Below the pieces are notes generated by a model. The model ran no database searches. It was given only the letters and a program-made list of their open reading frames with translations, and had not been told where the DNA came from. From assembly GCA_020161695.1 (NCBI GenBank), contig JAIUOO010000022.1:1-64000 (forward strand): a stretch of DNA of 64,000 nucleotides, read 5' to 3'. Numbering within the stretch: position 1 is the stretch's first letter; each line of letters opens with the position of its first letter. This document shows, piece after piece, positions 1 to 8,121 of this stretch. This DNA comes from Pseudomonadota bacterium (GTDB lineage Bacteria > Pseudomonadota > Alphaproteobacteria > Rhizobiales > Phreatobacteraceae). Position numbers and translations under genes: made by a program.

Positions 1-40
1 TCAGTGCCTGTGCCTCGATCATTGAGGAAGGCCTAAGCCC

Positions 41-484
41 ATGAGCAACCTGTACGAGCGCATTCCCCTGCTGGCTGCTGCCCTGTGGTGGGGCAGCCTG
101 TCGGCCATAGGCTTCATGGCGGTGCCCATGCTGTTCGCCCACTTGCCCACGCCGGCTGTCGCGGGCTTCATGGCTGCCAAGCTGTTTGCCGCGCAGACCT
201 GGGTGTCGATCGCCTGCGCGGCCCTGCTGCTGGTCCTGTCCCGGCGCAACAAGGAGCAGGTCCTGCAGCCCTGGGCCAAAGCCTGCCTGGGCTTTGTGAT
301 CGCAGGCATGCTGCTGGCATTTGTCGTCCAGTACGGCGTGTCGCCGCGCATCGTTGCACGCGACAACCTCAAGTTGTGGCACAGCGTGGGCACCGTGATG
401 TATGCGCTGCAGTGGCTGTGCGCGCTCGTCGTGCTGTGGCGCATAGGCAGTCCGTCTCAAGCGAACAACGAGGCCACGGCCTGA
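41..484 (+). CDS. DUF4149 family membrane protein
   Basis: A 147-residue protein with about four hydrophobic segments (roughly residues 8-30, 45-65, 80-102 and 115-135), matching small DUF4149 integral membrane proteins of unknown function. The start ATG follows an AGGAAGG element at 26-32. The gene style resembles Comamonadaceae-type betaproteobacteria more than the rest of the window. In that group DUF4149 is a core gene, so it is out of place in an alphaproteobacterial chromosome and probably belongs to the integrated element. A short open stretch ending in TAA at 34-36 may be the tail of an upstream gene, but too little is visible to name it. Confidence 0.7.
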   Translation: MSNLYERIPLLAAALWWGSLSAIGFMAVPMLFAHLPTPAVAGFMAAKLFAAQTWVSIACAALLLVLSRRNKEQVLQPWAKACLGFVIAGMLLAFVVQYGVSPRIVARDNLKLWHSVGTVMYALQWLCALVVLWRIGSPSQANNEATA

Positions 485-591
485 CCCGCCTGACACAGCA
501 GCAGCAATGCCACCGCGGATCGCCAGGGATACCAGAAGCGTCCCCACAGGGCCAGGCGCTGGCGAAGCGTGGTCACCATGACGGCCGCCAT
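457..591 (-). CDS. possible 44-residue membrane peptide (remnant)
   Basis: A short reading frame starting at an ATG at 591. It has a basic, aromatic N-terminus and one hydrophobic segment (about residues 20-40). It overlaps the 3' end of the DUF4149 gene by 28 bp in convergent orientation. No clear ribosome site and no recognised family. It lies in the broken resolvase region and may be debris rather than a gene. Confidence 0.2.
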   Translation of the reverse strand: MAAVMVTTLRQRLALWGRFWYPWRSAVALLLLCQAGQAVASLFA

Positions 592-637
592 TCCCGGGGT
601 ATCCCCATCACCGCCCCGATCATGATCATGGTCATGA

Positions 638-961
638 TCACGGCACCACCACCAATCCGGCGCGGGTGCCGAAGTCGTCTTCCACCGGCGCCAATCCCAG
701 TGGTGCGCGCCACATGCCTCCGTTGATGCGCACGGCGATGCGATGCATGCCACTCGGCAGCGTGAGTCGATGCACGAAGGTGTCCCCCTCGCGGGCGTAG
801 TCCACCGCACGGGCCAGCTCTGGCCGCTTGGCGTCCACCGACGACAGATGCTCGGAGAAGACCTTGGTGCAGCCTGCTGCTGTGAGGTCGCGCTGCTGGG
901 CCTCCAGGCCCGCCTTCTGGTCGATGGTCGAGGTCCGGGCATAGCCGATGATGGCCGACAT
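638..961 (-). pseudogene. truncated serine resolvase fused to C-terminal half of a CBM48-like domain
   Basis: Residues 1-63 are a clear serine recombinase N-terminus: the IGYARTS motif with the catalytic Ser at 11, then the QxAGLEAQ region and a GDTFV strand. A Tn3-type resolvase should continue into a DRLARS segment and a helix-turn-helix C-terminus (about 180-200 residues in all). Instead, at about position 772, the frame runs into 44 unrelated residues (LPSGMHRIAVRINGGMWR, then a DDFG-like segment) that resemble the end of an AMPK/glycogen-binding (CBM48-like) domain. The product would be 107 residues, without the recombinase core or DNA-binding domain. It is probably inactive and marks a recombination junction. 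The CBM48 match is by pattern only. Confidence 0.6.
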
Positions 962-964
962 AAT

Positions 965-1090
965 GCACTCCGATGTCCCGAGGTGTCCAATAGCCTCTAA
1001 AGCATCTGAGTCGCTCGTGTCCAGAATGTCAAGACCACTCCAGCGGACGCCCTTCACGGCAGGTGCGGACACGTCCGATAGGGCAAGGGC
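965..1090. other. possible res (resolution) site upstream of the resolvase
   Basis: Directly upstream of the resolvase start lie several TGTCC half-sites (974-978, 984-988, 1018-1022) and an inverted CGGAC-AC-GTCCG at about 1066-1077. Repeated half-sites next to tnpR are typical of resolvase res sites. No subsite consensus could be checked, so this is suggestive only. Confidence 0.3.
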
Positions 1091-1117
1091 ATGTGGACGG
1101 GCGGTGGTCGGGGGCGC

Positions 1118-1543
1118 TTACTGTCGCCCCTGGAGAAGCGTTGGGTCCTGAAGCACCCTCGTCAGCATGTAGTCCAAAACCTGTGCTCGGTTGGCGAGGC
1201 ACTGCACTTGGACCTTGTCGTGCGCAAGGGTTGCGAGGAACGAGTTCACTTGCCTCACATAGTCTGATCTCGCTGCGCGGTAGCAGTTCCAATCAGCCGG
1301 TCGGAACCATCGCTGGTCGGCTGCAAGGATGCGTTGGGCCAATCCAGCAGGCACCGGCGGGTCGCCAACACAATGCGCCTTGAGGACATCTAGGCGGCCT
1401 GCAAACGTGGCATCGGGTGGGACGCGCCTACATTCGGACATCGCGGGCGTGGCCAACAAGACCAGCATTGTGGCTGCGACAGCTGAATACCAATGTACCG
1501 CAGGGCGTGGGGGGATACGGGGGGAGCGGCGCTTGCCGTCCAT
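1118..1543 (-). CDS. secreted protein of unknown function
   Basis: A 141-residue protein. I chose the ATG at 1543 because AAGGAG lies about 9 bases upstream. The N-terminus has a basic stretch, then a hydrophobic segment (about residues 18-34) ending in a likely signal-peptidase site near ATPAMSE, so the product is probably periplasmic. The mature part has four cysteines. No family recognised. It sits between the resolvase fragment and the integrase, so it is cargo of the integrated element. Confidence 0.5.
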   Translation of the reverse strand: MDGKRRSPRIPPRPAVHWYSAVAATMLVLLATPAMSECRRVPPDATFAGRLDVLKAHCVGDPPVPAGLAQRILAADQRWFRPADWNCYRAARSDYVRQVNSFLATLAHDKVQVQCLANRAQVLDYMLTRVLQDPTLLQGRQ

Positions 1544-1603
1544 TAGATGTCTCCTTCGGATTTTTTCATCGGATGTCGCCAGAGGTGGCACTCGATGAGC
1601 GCG

Positions 1604-3250
1604 CTAGATTTTGATCGCAGGAAGCTTCCCGATCTGCGCCACGAGCCCCGCCATGTCCCCATAAACCCCGGCCATACCGGGAAGCGCGTGGCCCTGTATG
1701 TAGGCCCGCGCTTCGGGGTCCATACCGACCTGACGGGCGAGGGTGGCGAACCGATGCCGCCAACCGTGGGTCGGCTGCACCCGTGCGTCTGTCACTATCC
1801 CACGCACCCAGCCAGACACCCTTCCTGCCGATGTGTCCGCCCGCCGCTTGCTCACCTGTCCGGTCTTCTCGGGCTTGTAGAAAAGTGGCCCGATGCCGAC
1901 GCTTTGGACAAAGGTAATCAGGCCAAGGTCCACGAGATGCGGATGGACTGGGACATCGCGATACTGATCCGCCTTGATGCCACCCGCTTCGGGCGTAAAC
2001 CGTATGAACCAACCCTCGTTCGTGTCACGAAAGTCGGCGGCACGAAGCTGGGTAATCTCTGCGATCCGAGCCCCGGTGTATGCACCGATCCAGGGCGACC
2101 AGCGGATAGCAGCCACCATCTCCGGTGCGTGTCTGCCACCGACGAACGCTGCGGCGGCCTTAAGGATCGCTTCGGCTTCGGTATCGGTGAACCCGCGCTC
2201 GCGAGCACGTACCCTGCGCGGGGTAGGCACCTCCACCTTGGCCGCTGGATTGACCATGCGCCCGTCACGCTCGGCTCGCCCGTACACGGCCTTTACCGCG
2301 GCGAGCTTCTTGTCCTTCACGGTCTTAGCTGACAGACCGTCCGCAAGCAGCTTGTCGCGCCACGCCACCACGTCGCCCGTAGCTACCCGCCGGGGATCGT
2401 CATGGTGGCCCCGCTCCTTGATGAACCCCGCGAACTCCTCCGTGAACGTCTTCCGGTACTCCCGCTCGGTCTTCGGCCGGACCTCTACAAGCCGAAGGTA
2501 GTCGGCGAACAGGCTGGCGTAGGTGACGCCGCCCGTCGTCGTCGGGGTGTCCTTGGTCGGGGCCGTCCACTCGGGGAAGCGCAGGGCGTTCACGTCGGGC
2601 CTGTAGTCCCCACCCGCCTCCCGCGCGGCTTGCTCAGCCTGCTCCTGCATGGCCCGCGCGACCTCAAGCAGGAGGACCGCCCGGCTCTCTTCCGTCAGGA
2701 TCAACCCCTCCCGACTGAGGAAGGCATCCGCCATGCGCCCAAACATGCGCTCCAGCGTGGCGTCCACCGCGTCCTGGATATGTTGCCCATCGGGGAGGGG
2801 GATCGCCAGTTCCGCACCAAGGCCACCGCGGCGGGCCTCCGCTACCCGCCCGGCGACGCGAGACCACTCCTCCGCGGACAGCACGGGGTCTTGGTCGAGA
2901 GCCTCCCGCCAAGCCTTGTAGATGGTCCCGGCAAGCGCCACACGCTGCTTCGGCGACAGCGTGACGGCGCCTGCCCTCAGCGCAGCCCAAAGACGCTCCA
3001 TCTGCTCCAGCGCGGCGGCCTGCCTCCGTTTGGCCAGGGCGGGGTCAGCGGTGCGGAGGGAGAACCTGACAGCGGTAGCCCCAATGGTGACCGACACGAC
3101 CTCTTCGGGCCCCCCTGGGGTGGCCGGGGGCAGGATAACAATTAGTTGGCGACCGGCGGCTTGCGCGGTGAGGTCGTGAGGGACCCGCTGTTGGAACTGG
3201 GCAAGGCGGCTGTCGGAGCGGCTCATGGGGCGTGGCATTCGGAAGGCCAT
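1604..3250 (-). CDS. tyrosine recombinase (phage-type integrase) of the tRNA-Thr island
   Basis: A 548-residue site-specific recombinase. The C-terminal catalytic domain shows the first Arg in YTGARIAEI, the HGWRHRF (HxxR) box and the probable nucleophilic Tyr in GVYGDM near the C-terminus. The central SAM-like core-binding domain lies at roughly 235-330. The N-terminal VPHDL...GRQLIV segment resembles the DUF6538-type N-terminus of some integrases. The gene begins 81 bp from the 3' end of tRNA-Thr, the usual arrangement for an integrase beside its attachment site. The start could instead be the ATG at 3226; no strong ribosome site decides. The protein looks intact. Confidence 0.9.
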   Translation of the reverse strand: MAFRMPRPMSRSDSRLAQFQQRVPHDLTAQAAGRQLIVILPPATPGGPEEVVSVTIGATAVRFSLRTADPALAKRRQAAALEQMERLWAALRAGAVTLSPKQRVALAGTIYKAWREALDQDPVLSAEEWSRVAGRVAEARRGGLGAELAIPLPDGQHIQDAVDATLERMFGRMADAFLSREGLILTEESRAVLLLEVARAMQEQAEQAAREAGGDYRPDVNALRFPEWTAPTKDTPTTTGGVTYASLFADYLRLVEVRPKTEREYRKTFTEEFAGFIKERGHHDDPRRVATGDVVAWRDKLLADGLSAKTVKDKKLAAVKAVYGRAERDGRMVNPAAKVEVPTPRRVRARERGFTDTEAEAILKAAAAFVGGRHAPEMVAAIRWSPWIGAYTGARIAEITQLRAADFRDTNEGWFIRFTPEAGGIKADQYRDVPVHPHLVDLGLITFVQSVGIGPLFYKPEKTGQVSKRRADTSAGRVSGWVRGIVTDARVQPTHGWRHRFATLARQVGMDPEARAYIQGHALPGMAGVYGDMAGLVAQIGKLPAIKI

Positions 3251-3331
3251 GTATCACGGTCCTGTATCACGGTCAGGACGCGCTCAACCCATTGATAGGG
3301 CTCAACTCTTTGATCTTCAAGAGGAAGAAGA

Positions 3332-3406
<75 letters not shown>

Positions 3407-3543
3407 AGGCCGCGACCACGCACGAAGCGCCTTGTCGAACGGAGCGCTTCCCTGCCACAGGGTGCTTGAGGATGCAAGAGCCGTGGCGGGTCTTCTCTGT
3501 GCGCCCTTGCGCGCGAGGCTGGGCAGCCGCTAGTCCTTGACCC

Positions 3544-3720
3544 ATGGGCTCTGATGCAAAACCCGACGATACCGGGCGCGAGGAACGGCCGCAGGGTGCG
3601 AAATCCGGCGCCGGGGACGCGCGCGCGGAGCGGCTTGCGGCCCAGTTGAAGGCCAATCTGCGCCGCAGGAAAGATCAGGCGCGCGCCCGCGCGGAGCCGG
3701 AACAGGACGGTTCCGGCTAG
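3544..3720 (+). CDS. small basic conserved protein upstream of murA
   Basis: An ATG-to-TAG frame of 58 codons, rich in charged residues, with a central RLAAQLKANLRRRKDQ amphipathic helix. From memory, Hyphomicrobiales genomes carry short proteins with an RLxxxLxxNLxRRKxQ core in this position before murA; the function is unknown to me. No cysteine, no membrane segment, no signal peptide. The ribosome site is weak. The C-terminus ends in acidic and Gly/Ser residues. Confidence 0.55.
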   Translation: MGSDAKPDDTGREERPQGAKSGAGDARAERLAAQLKANLRRRKDQARARAEPEQDGSG

Positions 3721-3873
3721 GCCGCCTTGCCGGCGCCGCGGCGCGTTCCTTGTTTCGCCCCGTTTGGTCGGCTAGACGGTGCGCACGGCGCACGCCGAGC
3801 CGAATCTCCGCCCGCTGGAGATTCCGCCCGCGCCGGAACATGCCTTTCCGCCGCCCTCATCGAGGAGTTCCGC

Positions 3874-5166
3874 ATGGATCGCATCCGCATCAAGGGTGGC
3901 AGCCCGCTTCACGGCACGATCCCGATCTCGGGCGCCAAGAATGCCGCCCTGCCGCTGATGATCGCCTCGCTGCTGACCGAGGACGAACTGACGCTGACCA
4001 ATGTTCCGCGCCTCTCCGACGTGAACAATCTCGCCCGGATTCTCGGCAATCACGGCGTCGACGTCACGGTCGCGGGCAAGCGCTCGGGCGACGAGGTGCT
4101 GACCGGCCAGACCGTGCGGCTCAATGCGCGATCCATCGTCGACACCACCGCCCCTTACGAGCTCGTCTCGACCATGCGGGCGAGCTTCTGGGTCATCGCG
4201 CCCCTGCTCGCGCGCATGGGCCAGGCGCGCGTGTCGCTGCCGGGCGGATGCGCCATCGGCACGCGGCCGGTCGATCTCCTGCTGATGGCGATGGAGCGCC
4301 TCGGCGCGACCATCGAGATCGACGCGGGCTATGCGGTCGTCTCGGCCCCGAAGGGGCTGAAGGGCGCCGAGATCGACTTTCCCAAGGTGACGGTCGGCGG
4401 CACCCATGTCGCGCTGATGGCCGCCGCCCTCGCGGATGGCACCACGGTCATCCGCAACGCGGCGCAGGAGCCCGAGATCGTCGATCTTGCCGACTGCCTC
4501 GTGAAGATGGGCGCGCGCATCAAGGGGCAGGGCTCGCCGGTGATCGAGGTGACCGGCGTCTCCCGCCTGAAGGGCGCGCATCACGCGGTCGTCGCGGACC
4601 GGATCGAGACCGGCACCTACGCCATGTGCGTCGCCATGACCGGCGGCGACGTGTTGCTGGAGGGCGCGCGTCCCGAACTGCTTCAATCGGCGCTCGATGT
4701 GCTGGGCCAGGCCGGCGCGGAGATCAGCGCCACCAACGAGGGCATCCGTGTTGCCCGCAACGGCCACGGCATCGAGCCGGTTTCGGTGACGACCGACCCC
4801 TTCCCCGGCTTCCCGACCGACCTTCAGGCCCAGCTCATGGGTCTGATGACCCGTGCGAAGGGCACGTCGCGGATCACCGAGACGATCTTCGAGAACCGCT
4901 TCATGCATGTGCAGGAACTGGCGCGGCTCGGGGCGAACATCCATCTCGACGGCCAGACGGCGACCATCGAGGGCGTCGATGCGCTGAAGGGAGCGCCGGT
5001 CATGGCGACGGACCTTCGGGCCTCCGTCTCGCTGGTGATCGCGGCGCTGGCGGCACAGGGCGAGACCACCGTCAACCGGGTCTATCACCTTGATCGGGGT
5101 TTCGAGCGGCTGGAGACCAAGCTCGCGGCCTGCGGTGCCGAGATCGAGCGCATCTCCGGTGGCTGA
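3874..5166 (+). CDS. murA: UDP-N-acetylglucosamine 1-carboxyvinyltransferase MurA
   Basis: Transfers enolpyruvate from PEP to UDP-GlcNAc, the first committed cytoplasmic step of peptidoglycan synthesis. The 430-residue length matches the family. Lys22-Asn23 in SGAKNAALP and the fosfomycin-reactive Cys in LPGGCAIGTRP (residue 126 here) are present, as is the conserved C-terminal YHLDRGFERLE. The ATG at 3874 was chosen because it gives the standard MDRIRIKGG start with GAGGAG just upstream; longer in-frame starts reach into non-conserved sequence. DUF2948 and hisD, often neighbours in this order of bacteria, are not next to it (a DUF2948 gene lies at 56344). Confidence 0.97.
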   Translation: MDRIRIKGGSPLHGTIPISGAKNAALPLMIASLLTEDELTLTNVPRLSDVNNLARILGNHGVDVTVAGKRSGDEVLTGQTVRLNARSIVDTTAPYELVSTMRASFWVIAPLLARMGQARVSLPGGCAIGTRPVDLLLMAMERLGATIEIDAGYAVVSAPKGLKGAEIDFPKVTVGGTHVALMAAALADGTTVIRNAAQEPEIVDLADCLVKMGARIKGQGSPVIEVTGVSRLKGAHHAVVADRIETGTYAMCVAMTGGDVLLEGARPELLQSALDVLGQAGAEISATNEGIRVARNGHGIEPVSVTTDPFPGFPTDLQAQLMGLMTRAKGTSRITETIFENRFMHVQELARLGANIHLDGQTATIEGVDALKGAPVMATDLRASVSLVIAALAAQGETTVNRVYHLDRGFERLETKLAACGAEIERISGG

Positions 5167-5226
5167 GGCAAGCCTTCCGTAACGTCTGTCTGCTATTCCG
5201 AGAGGCCGTCAGTCCACTCGGATGCT

Positions 5227-5532
5227 ATGGCCATGCCGTTCCGCTCATCCCGAACCGGCCCCGCGCTGGGGCAGAAAGACAAGCGTCGCGCGCACCGGCG
5301 CGATGTCGTCTATCCTGTCGCCATCGAGAATCCTGCGGACGGATCCAGCGTTCCCTGCGTGATCCAGGACATTTCCGAGACGGGCGCCAAACTCGGACTG
5401 AAGGATCTGGTCGCGATTCCCGACGAGTTCCTGCTTCGGCTGTCGGGCAACCGGCAGGCAACCCGCCATTGCCGCGTGGTCTGGCGGGACGAACAGGCGG
5501 TCGGAGTGAGGTTCGTCGAGGAGGGGGCCTGA
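5227..5532 (+). CDS. PilZ domain protein
   Basis: A 101-residue, single-domain PilZ protein. The c-di-GMP binding signature is visible as RRAHRRD (RxxxR) near residue 20 and DISETG (D/NxSxxG) near residue 50, followed by the usual beta-barrel ending in VGVRF. It would be a cytosolic c-di-GMP sensor with no output domain of its own. It lies 60 bp after murA in the same direction and may be cotranscribed. Its target cannot be told from the sequence. Confidence 0.85.
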   Translation: MAMPFRSSRTGPALGQKDKRRAHRRDVVYPVAIENPADGSSVPCVIQDISETGAKLGLKDLVAIPDEFLLRLSGNRQATRHCRVVWRDEQAVGVRFVEEGA

Positions 5533-5667
5533 CGCGAACGGGTCGCCCCGCAGCACCGGGAGGTGCTGCGCCCCGGCTTTGCCCGTCAGCCGCACCGAGG
5601 CCCGCGCCGGATCACGACCAACTTGTTCGAGCGTCCGGCCCGGATCGTCACGGCGTGACGATTGCCG

Positions 5668-6414
5668 TCAGCGCGCGCCGCCACCCGACCTGGGGTCTGC
5701 GCGGCGGGTCGATGTCGATTCGACGAGGCTGCCGTCCTGCAGATAGGTCTGCAATTGAACGATGCCGCGCTGCATGTGGTGATCGATCTCGGACAGCATG
5801 AGATCCAGCCTGTCGCCCAGCGCCAGCTCCACATAGCGCCGGTGCGCATCGTCCAACGGCCCCGCACGCCCGTGCGCCTTCTGGTGGATGGCGAGATAGA
5901 GGTGCAGCCGCGCCGAAATCCGCCGCCAGGTCTCCAGAAGCAGCCGATGGCCGCAGAACTCGTAGACCGTCGAGTGGAACTTCACCTCGGCCAGCGAGGA
6001 GGCGAAGCCGTCGCCGGCCGGCAGGGCGAGCAGCAATTCCTTGTGCCGCGCCTTCAGCGTGCGCGCGAATTGCGGCGTCCGCCGGTCCCAGATCTGCTCG
6101 AAGGCCAGCGTTTCGAGCGCGGTTCGCAGCGAGTAGATCTCGCTGACATCGTCGCGCGACAGGCTGACGACCCGTGTCGCCGTATAGGGCACGGAAACCA
6201 GCAGCCCCTCTTCCACCAGCAGGCCCATGGCCTCGCGCAGCGGCCCGCGGCTGACGCCGAATTCGGCCGCAAGCTGCTGTTCCGTCACCGCGCTGCCCGG
6301 CGCGATCTGCCCGTCGACGATCGCATGGCGCAGACGCTCGGCGATCTGGTCGCGGAAGGTTGCGCGCCTGATCTGCGCCAGCGGCTCGTCCACGGGGGCG
6401 GACGCGGCGCGCAT
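5668..6414 (-). CDS. GntR-family (FadR/FCD) transcriptional regulator
   Basis: A 248-residue regulator with an N-terminal winged helix (about residues 20-85, with EFGVSRGPLREAMGLLVEEGLL) and a C-terminal all-helical FCD ligand domain with metal-type histidines (KFHSTVYEFCGH, DDAHRRY, IDHHMQ). I chose the ATG at 6414 because it overlaps the aminotransferase stop in a TGATG junction, so it is translationally coupled as the last gene of the amino-acid operon. It probably senses the imported amino acid or a product and binds the palindrome at 10369-10407. Confidence 0.9.
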   Translation of the reverse strand: MRAASAPVDEPLAQIRRATFRDQIAERLRHAIVDGQIAPGSAVTEQQLAAEFGVSRGPLREAMGLLVEEGLLVSVPYTATRVVSLSRDDVSEIYSLRTALETLAFEQIWDRRTPQFARTLKARHKELLLALPAGDGFASSLAEVKFHSTVYEFCGHRLLLETWRRISARLHLYLAIHQKAHGRAGPLDDAHRRYVELALGDRLDLMLSEIDHHMQRGIVQLQTYLQDGSLVESTSTRRADPRSGGGAR

Positions 6415-7325
6415 CAGCGGGCGACCCATGCCTGATAGAGCTCGGATGCGCGCCGCGTCATCGGTCCGGGCGCGCCCGTGCCGATCGTCCGGCCGTCGAT
6501 CCGGGTCACGGGCGTGACGCCGCCAAGCGTGCCGGTCACGAAGGCCTCGTCGGCGCCATAGACCTCGGCCAGCGTGAAGTCCTTTTCCAGCGCCTGCGTG
6601 CCCGATGCTCGCCAGGCATCGATCACCGCCTGCCGGGTGAGGCCCTTGAAGCAGTAGCTGCCGGTCGAGCTCCACAGCTCGCCGCGCCGCACGATGAAGA
6701 AATTGGTCGAGTTGCAGCTGGCGACGAAGCCGTTGGGATCGAGCATCAGCGCTTCGTCCGCACCGGCATTGATCGCCTGGATCAGAGCCTGGATCAGGTT
6801 CAGGCGGCTGTGCGAATTGAGCCTGAGATCGAAGACGTCGGGCGTGCTGGTGCGGAAGGTCGAGGTGAACAGCGACATGCCCTTGGCTTTCGCCTCCGGC
6901 CGCGGCGTCTTGTATTCGGCGACGATCACCATGGTCGCCTTGCCGATGACGAAGCGCGGGTCCTGGTTCGGCGTCTTCTTGAGACCGCGCGTGATCATCA
7001 GCCGGATATGCGCGCCATCGGTCATGCCGTTGCGCGCCAGCGTGGCGTCGATGGCAGCGGCGACCTCCTCGCGCGAGCGACCAATGTCGAGCGCGATGGA
7101 ATTGGCGCCCTCGAACAGCCGGTCGAGATGGGCCTCGCGCTGGATCAGCCGGCCGTTCTTCAGCCTTAGGCCCTCCCAGACGCCATCGCCCAGCACGAAG
7201 CCCGAATCGAAGATCGACACCCGCGCCTCGTTGCGCGGCACGAAGGCGCCGTCGACATAGACCAGCACGGCCTCGTTGCGCGGATCGTCGAGATAGCCCT
7301 GGGCGCTGCCCGCGGTGCTGCTCAT
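6414..7325 (-). CDS. class IV PLP-dependent aminotransferase (branched-chain/D-amino acid type)
   Basis: A 303-residue fold-type IV aminotransferase. Conserved parts include the YVDGAFVPRNEARVSIFD N-terminus, GVWEGLR, the CNSTNFFIVR region and the C-terminal FVTGTLGGVTPV. The segment that should hold the Schiff-base Lys (just before GADEALMLD) reads LRLNSHSRLNLIQAL, with no lysine; Arg or Asn occupies the candidate positions. The enzyme may use another residue, or the family alignment there may be unusual. It sits between the ABC ATPase and the GntR regulator, suggesting it acts on the imported amino acid. Substrate not predictable. Confidence 0.85.
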   Translation of the reverse strand: MSSTAGSAQGYLDDPRNEAVLVYVDGAFVPRNEARVSIFDSGFVLGDGVWEGLRLKNGRLIQREAHLDRLFEGANSIALDIGRSREEVAAAIDATLARNGMTDGAHIRLMITRGLKKTPNQDPRFVIGKATMVIVAEYKTPRPEAKAKGMSLFTSTFRTSTPDVFDLRLNSHSRLNLIQALIQAINAGADEALMLDPNGFVASCNSTNFFIVRRGELWSSTGSYCFKGLTRQAVIDAWRASGTQALEKDFTLAEVYGADEAFVTGTLGGVTPVTRIDGRTIGTGAPGPMTRRASELYQAWVAR

Positions 7326-7338
7326 GGCACTGTTCCCG

Positions 7339-8121
7339 TCAGAAATTGAACCGGCGATGGCCGGCGATGAAGGCCTGGGTGAGCGGCCGGCGCGGCGCCT
7401 TCAGCACCTCGTCCGGCGTGCCCTGTTCGTAGATGCCGCCCTCGGCGAGGAAGATGACGCGCGTCGCCATGTGGTAGGCGAAACCGATCTCGTGGGTGAC
7501 CAGCAGCATGGTGCGGCCGTCCTCGGCCAGCGACTGGATGGTGTTGAGAACCTCGCCGACGAGTGCCGGATCGAGCGCGGAGGTCGGCTCGTCGAACAGC
7601 AGGATCTCCGGTTCCATGGCCAGAGCGCGCGCAATGGCGACGCGCTGCTTCTGCCCGCCCGAGAGATGCGCTGGATAGGCCTCCGCCTTGTCGGCGAGGC
7701 CGACGCGGGCGAGTTCGGCCAGCGCCTTCGGCCGGGCCTCGTCACGTGCGATGCGCTTCACGGTCACCAGCCCCTCCATGACATTGGCGATCACCGTCAT
7801 GTGCGGAAACAGGTTGAACTGCTGGAACACCATGCCGACGCGTTGGCGCAGTCGGTTCAGCGCGCGCTCGTCATAGCGCATCTCCGTGCCGCCGCCGCGC
7901 TGCCGCGCCTCGCCGACCGGTTCGCCGCCGAGGATCACGCGGCCCTCGTCCGGTCGCTCCAGGAAGTTGATGCAGCGCAGAAGCGTCGATTTGCCGGAGC
8001 CCGACGCGCCGATGATGGCGATGCGGTCGCCGCTCGCGACATCGAGATCGACGCCCGAGAAGACCGGGCTCGCGCCGAACCGCTTGCCGAGACCCTTGAG
8101 GCTGAGAACGGGGCCGGCCAT
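7339..8121 (-). CDS. polar amino acid ABC transporter ATP-binding protein
   Basis: A 260-residue ATPase of the HisP/GlnQ class. Walker A GASGSGKST, Q-loop VFQQFNLFPHMTV, signature LSGGQKQRVAIARAL, Walker B ILLFDEPTSALDP and H-loop VTHEIGFA are all present. The ATG at 8121 overlaps the upstream permease stop (TGATG), indicating coupling; reading upstream of it would run through the permease. It drives the importer formed by the two permeases and the binding protein of this operon. Confidence 0.95.
   Translation of the reverse strand: MAGPVLSLKGLGKRFGASPVFSGVDLDVASGDRIAIIGASGSGKSTLLRCINFLERPDEGRVILGGEPVGEARQRGGGTEMRYDERALNRLRQRVGMVFQQFNLFPHMTVIANVMEGLVTVKRIARDEARPKALAELARVGLADKAEAYPAHLSGGQKQRVAIARALAMEPEILLFDEPTSALDPALVGEVLNTIQSLAEDGRTMLLVTHEIGFAYHMATRVIFLAEGGIYEQGTPDEVLKAPRRPLTQAFIAGHRRFNF

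Noticed and set aside
601..660. His-Asp repeat (HDHDHD) suggesting a metal-binding peptide, and palindrome TGATCATG-GT-CATGATCA (623-640)
   Set aside because: The repeat is only read out of frame with the visible resolvase/CBM join and comes from the palindromic GATCATG run; the palindrome has no gene context that explains it.
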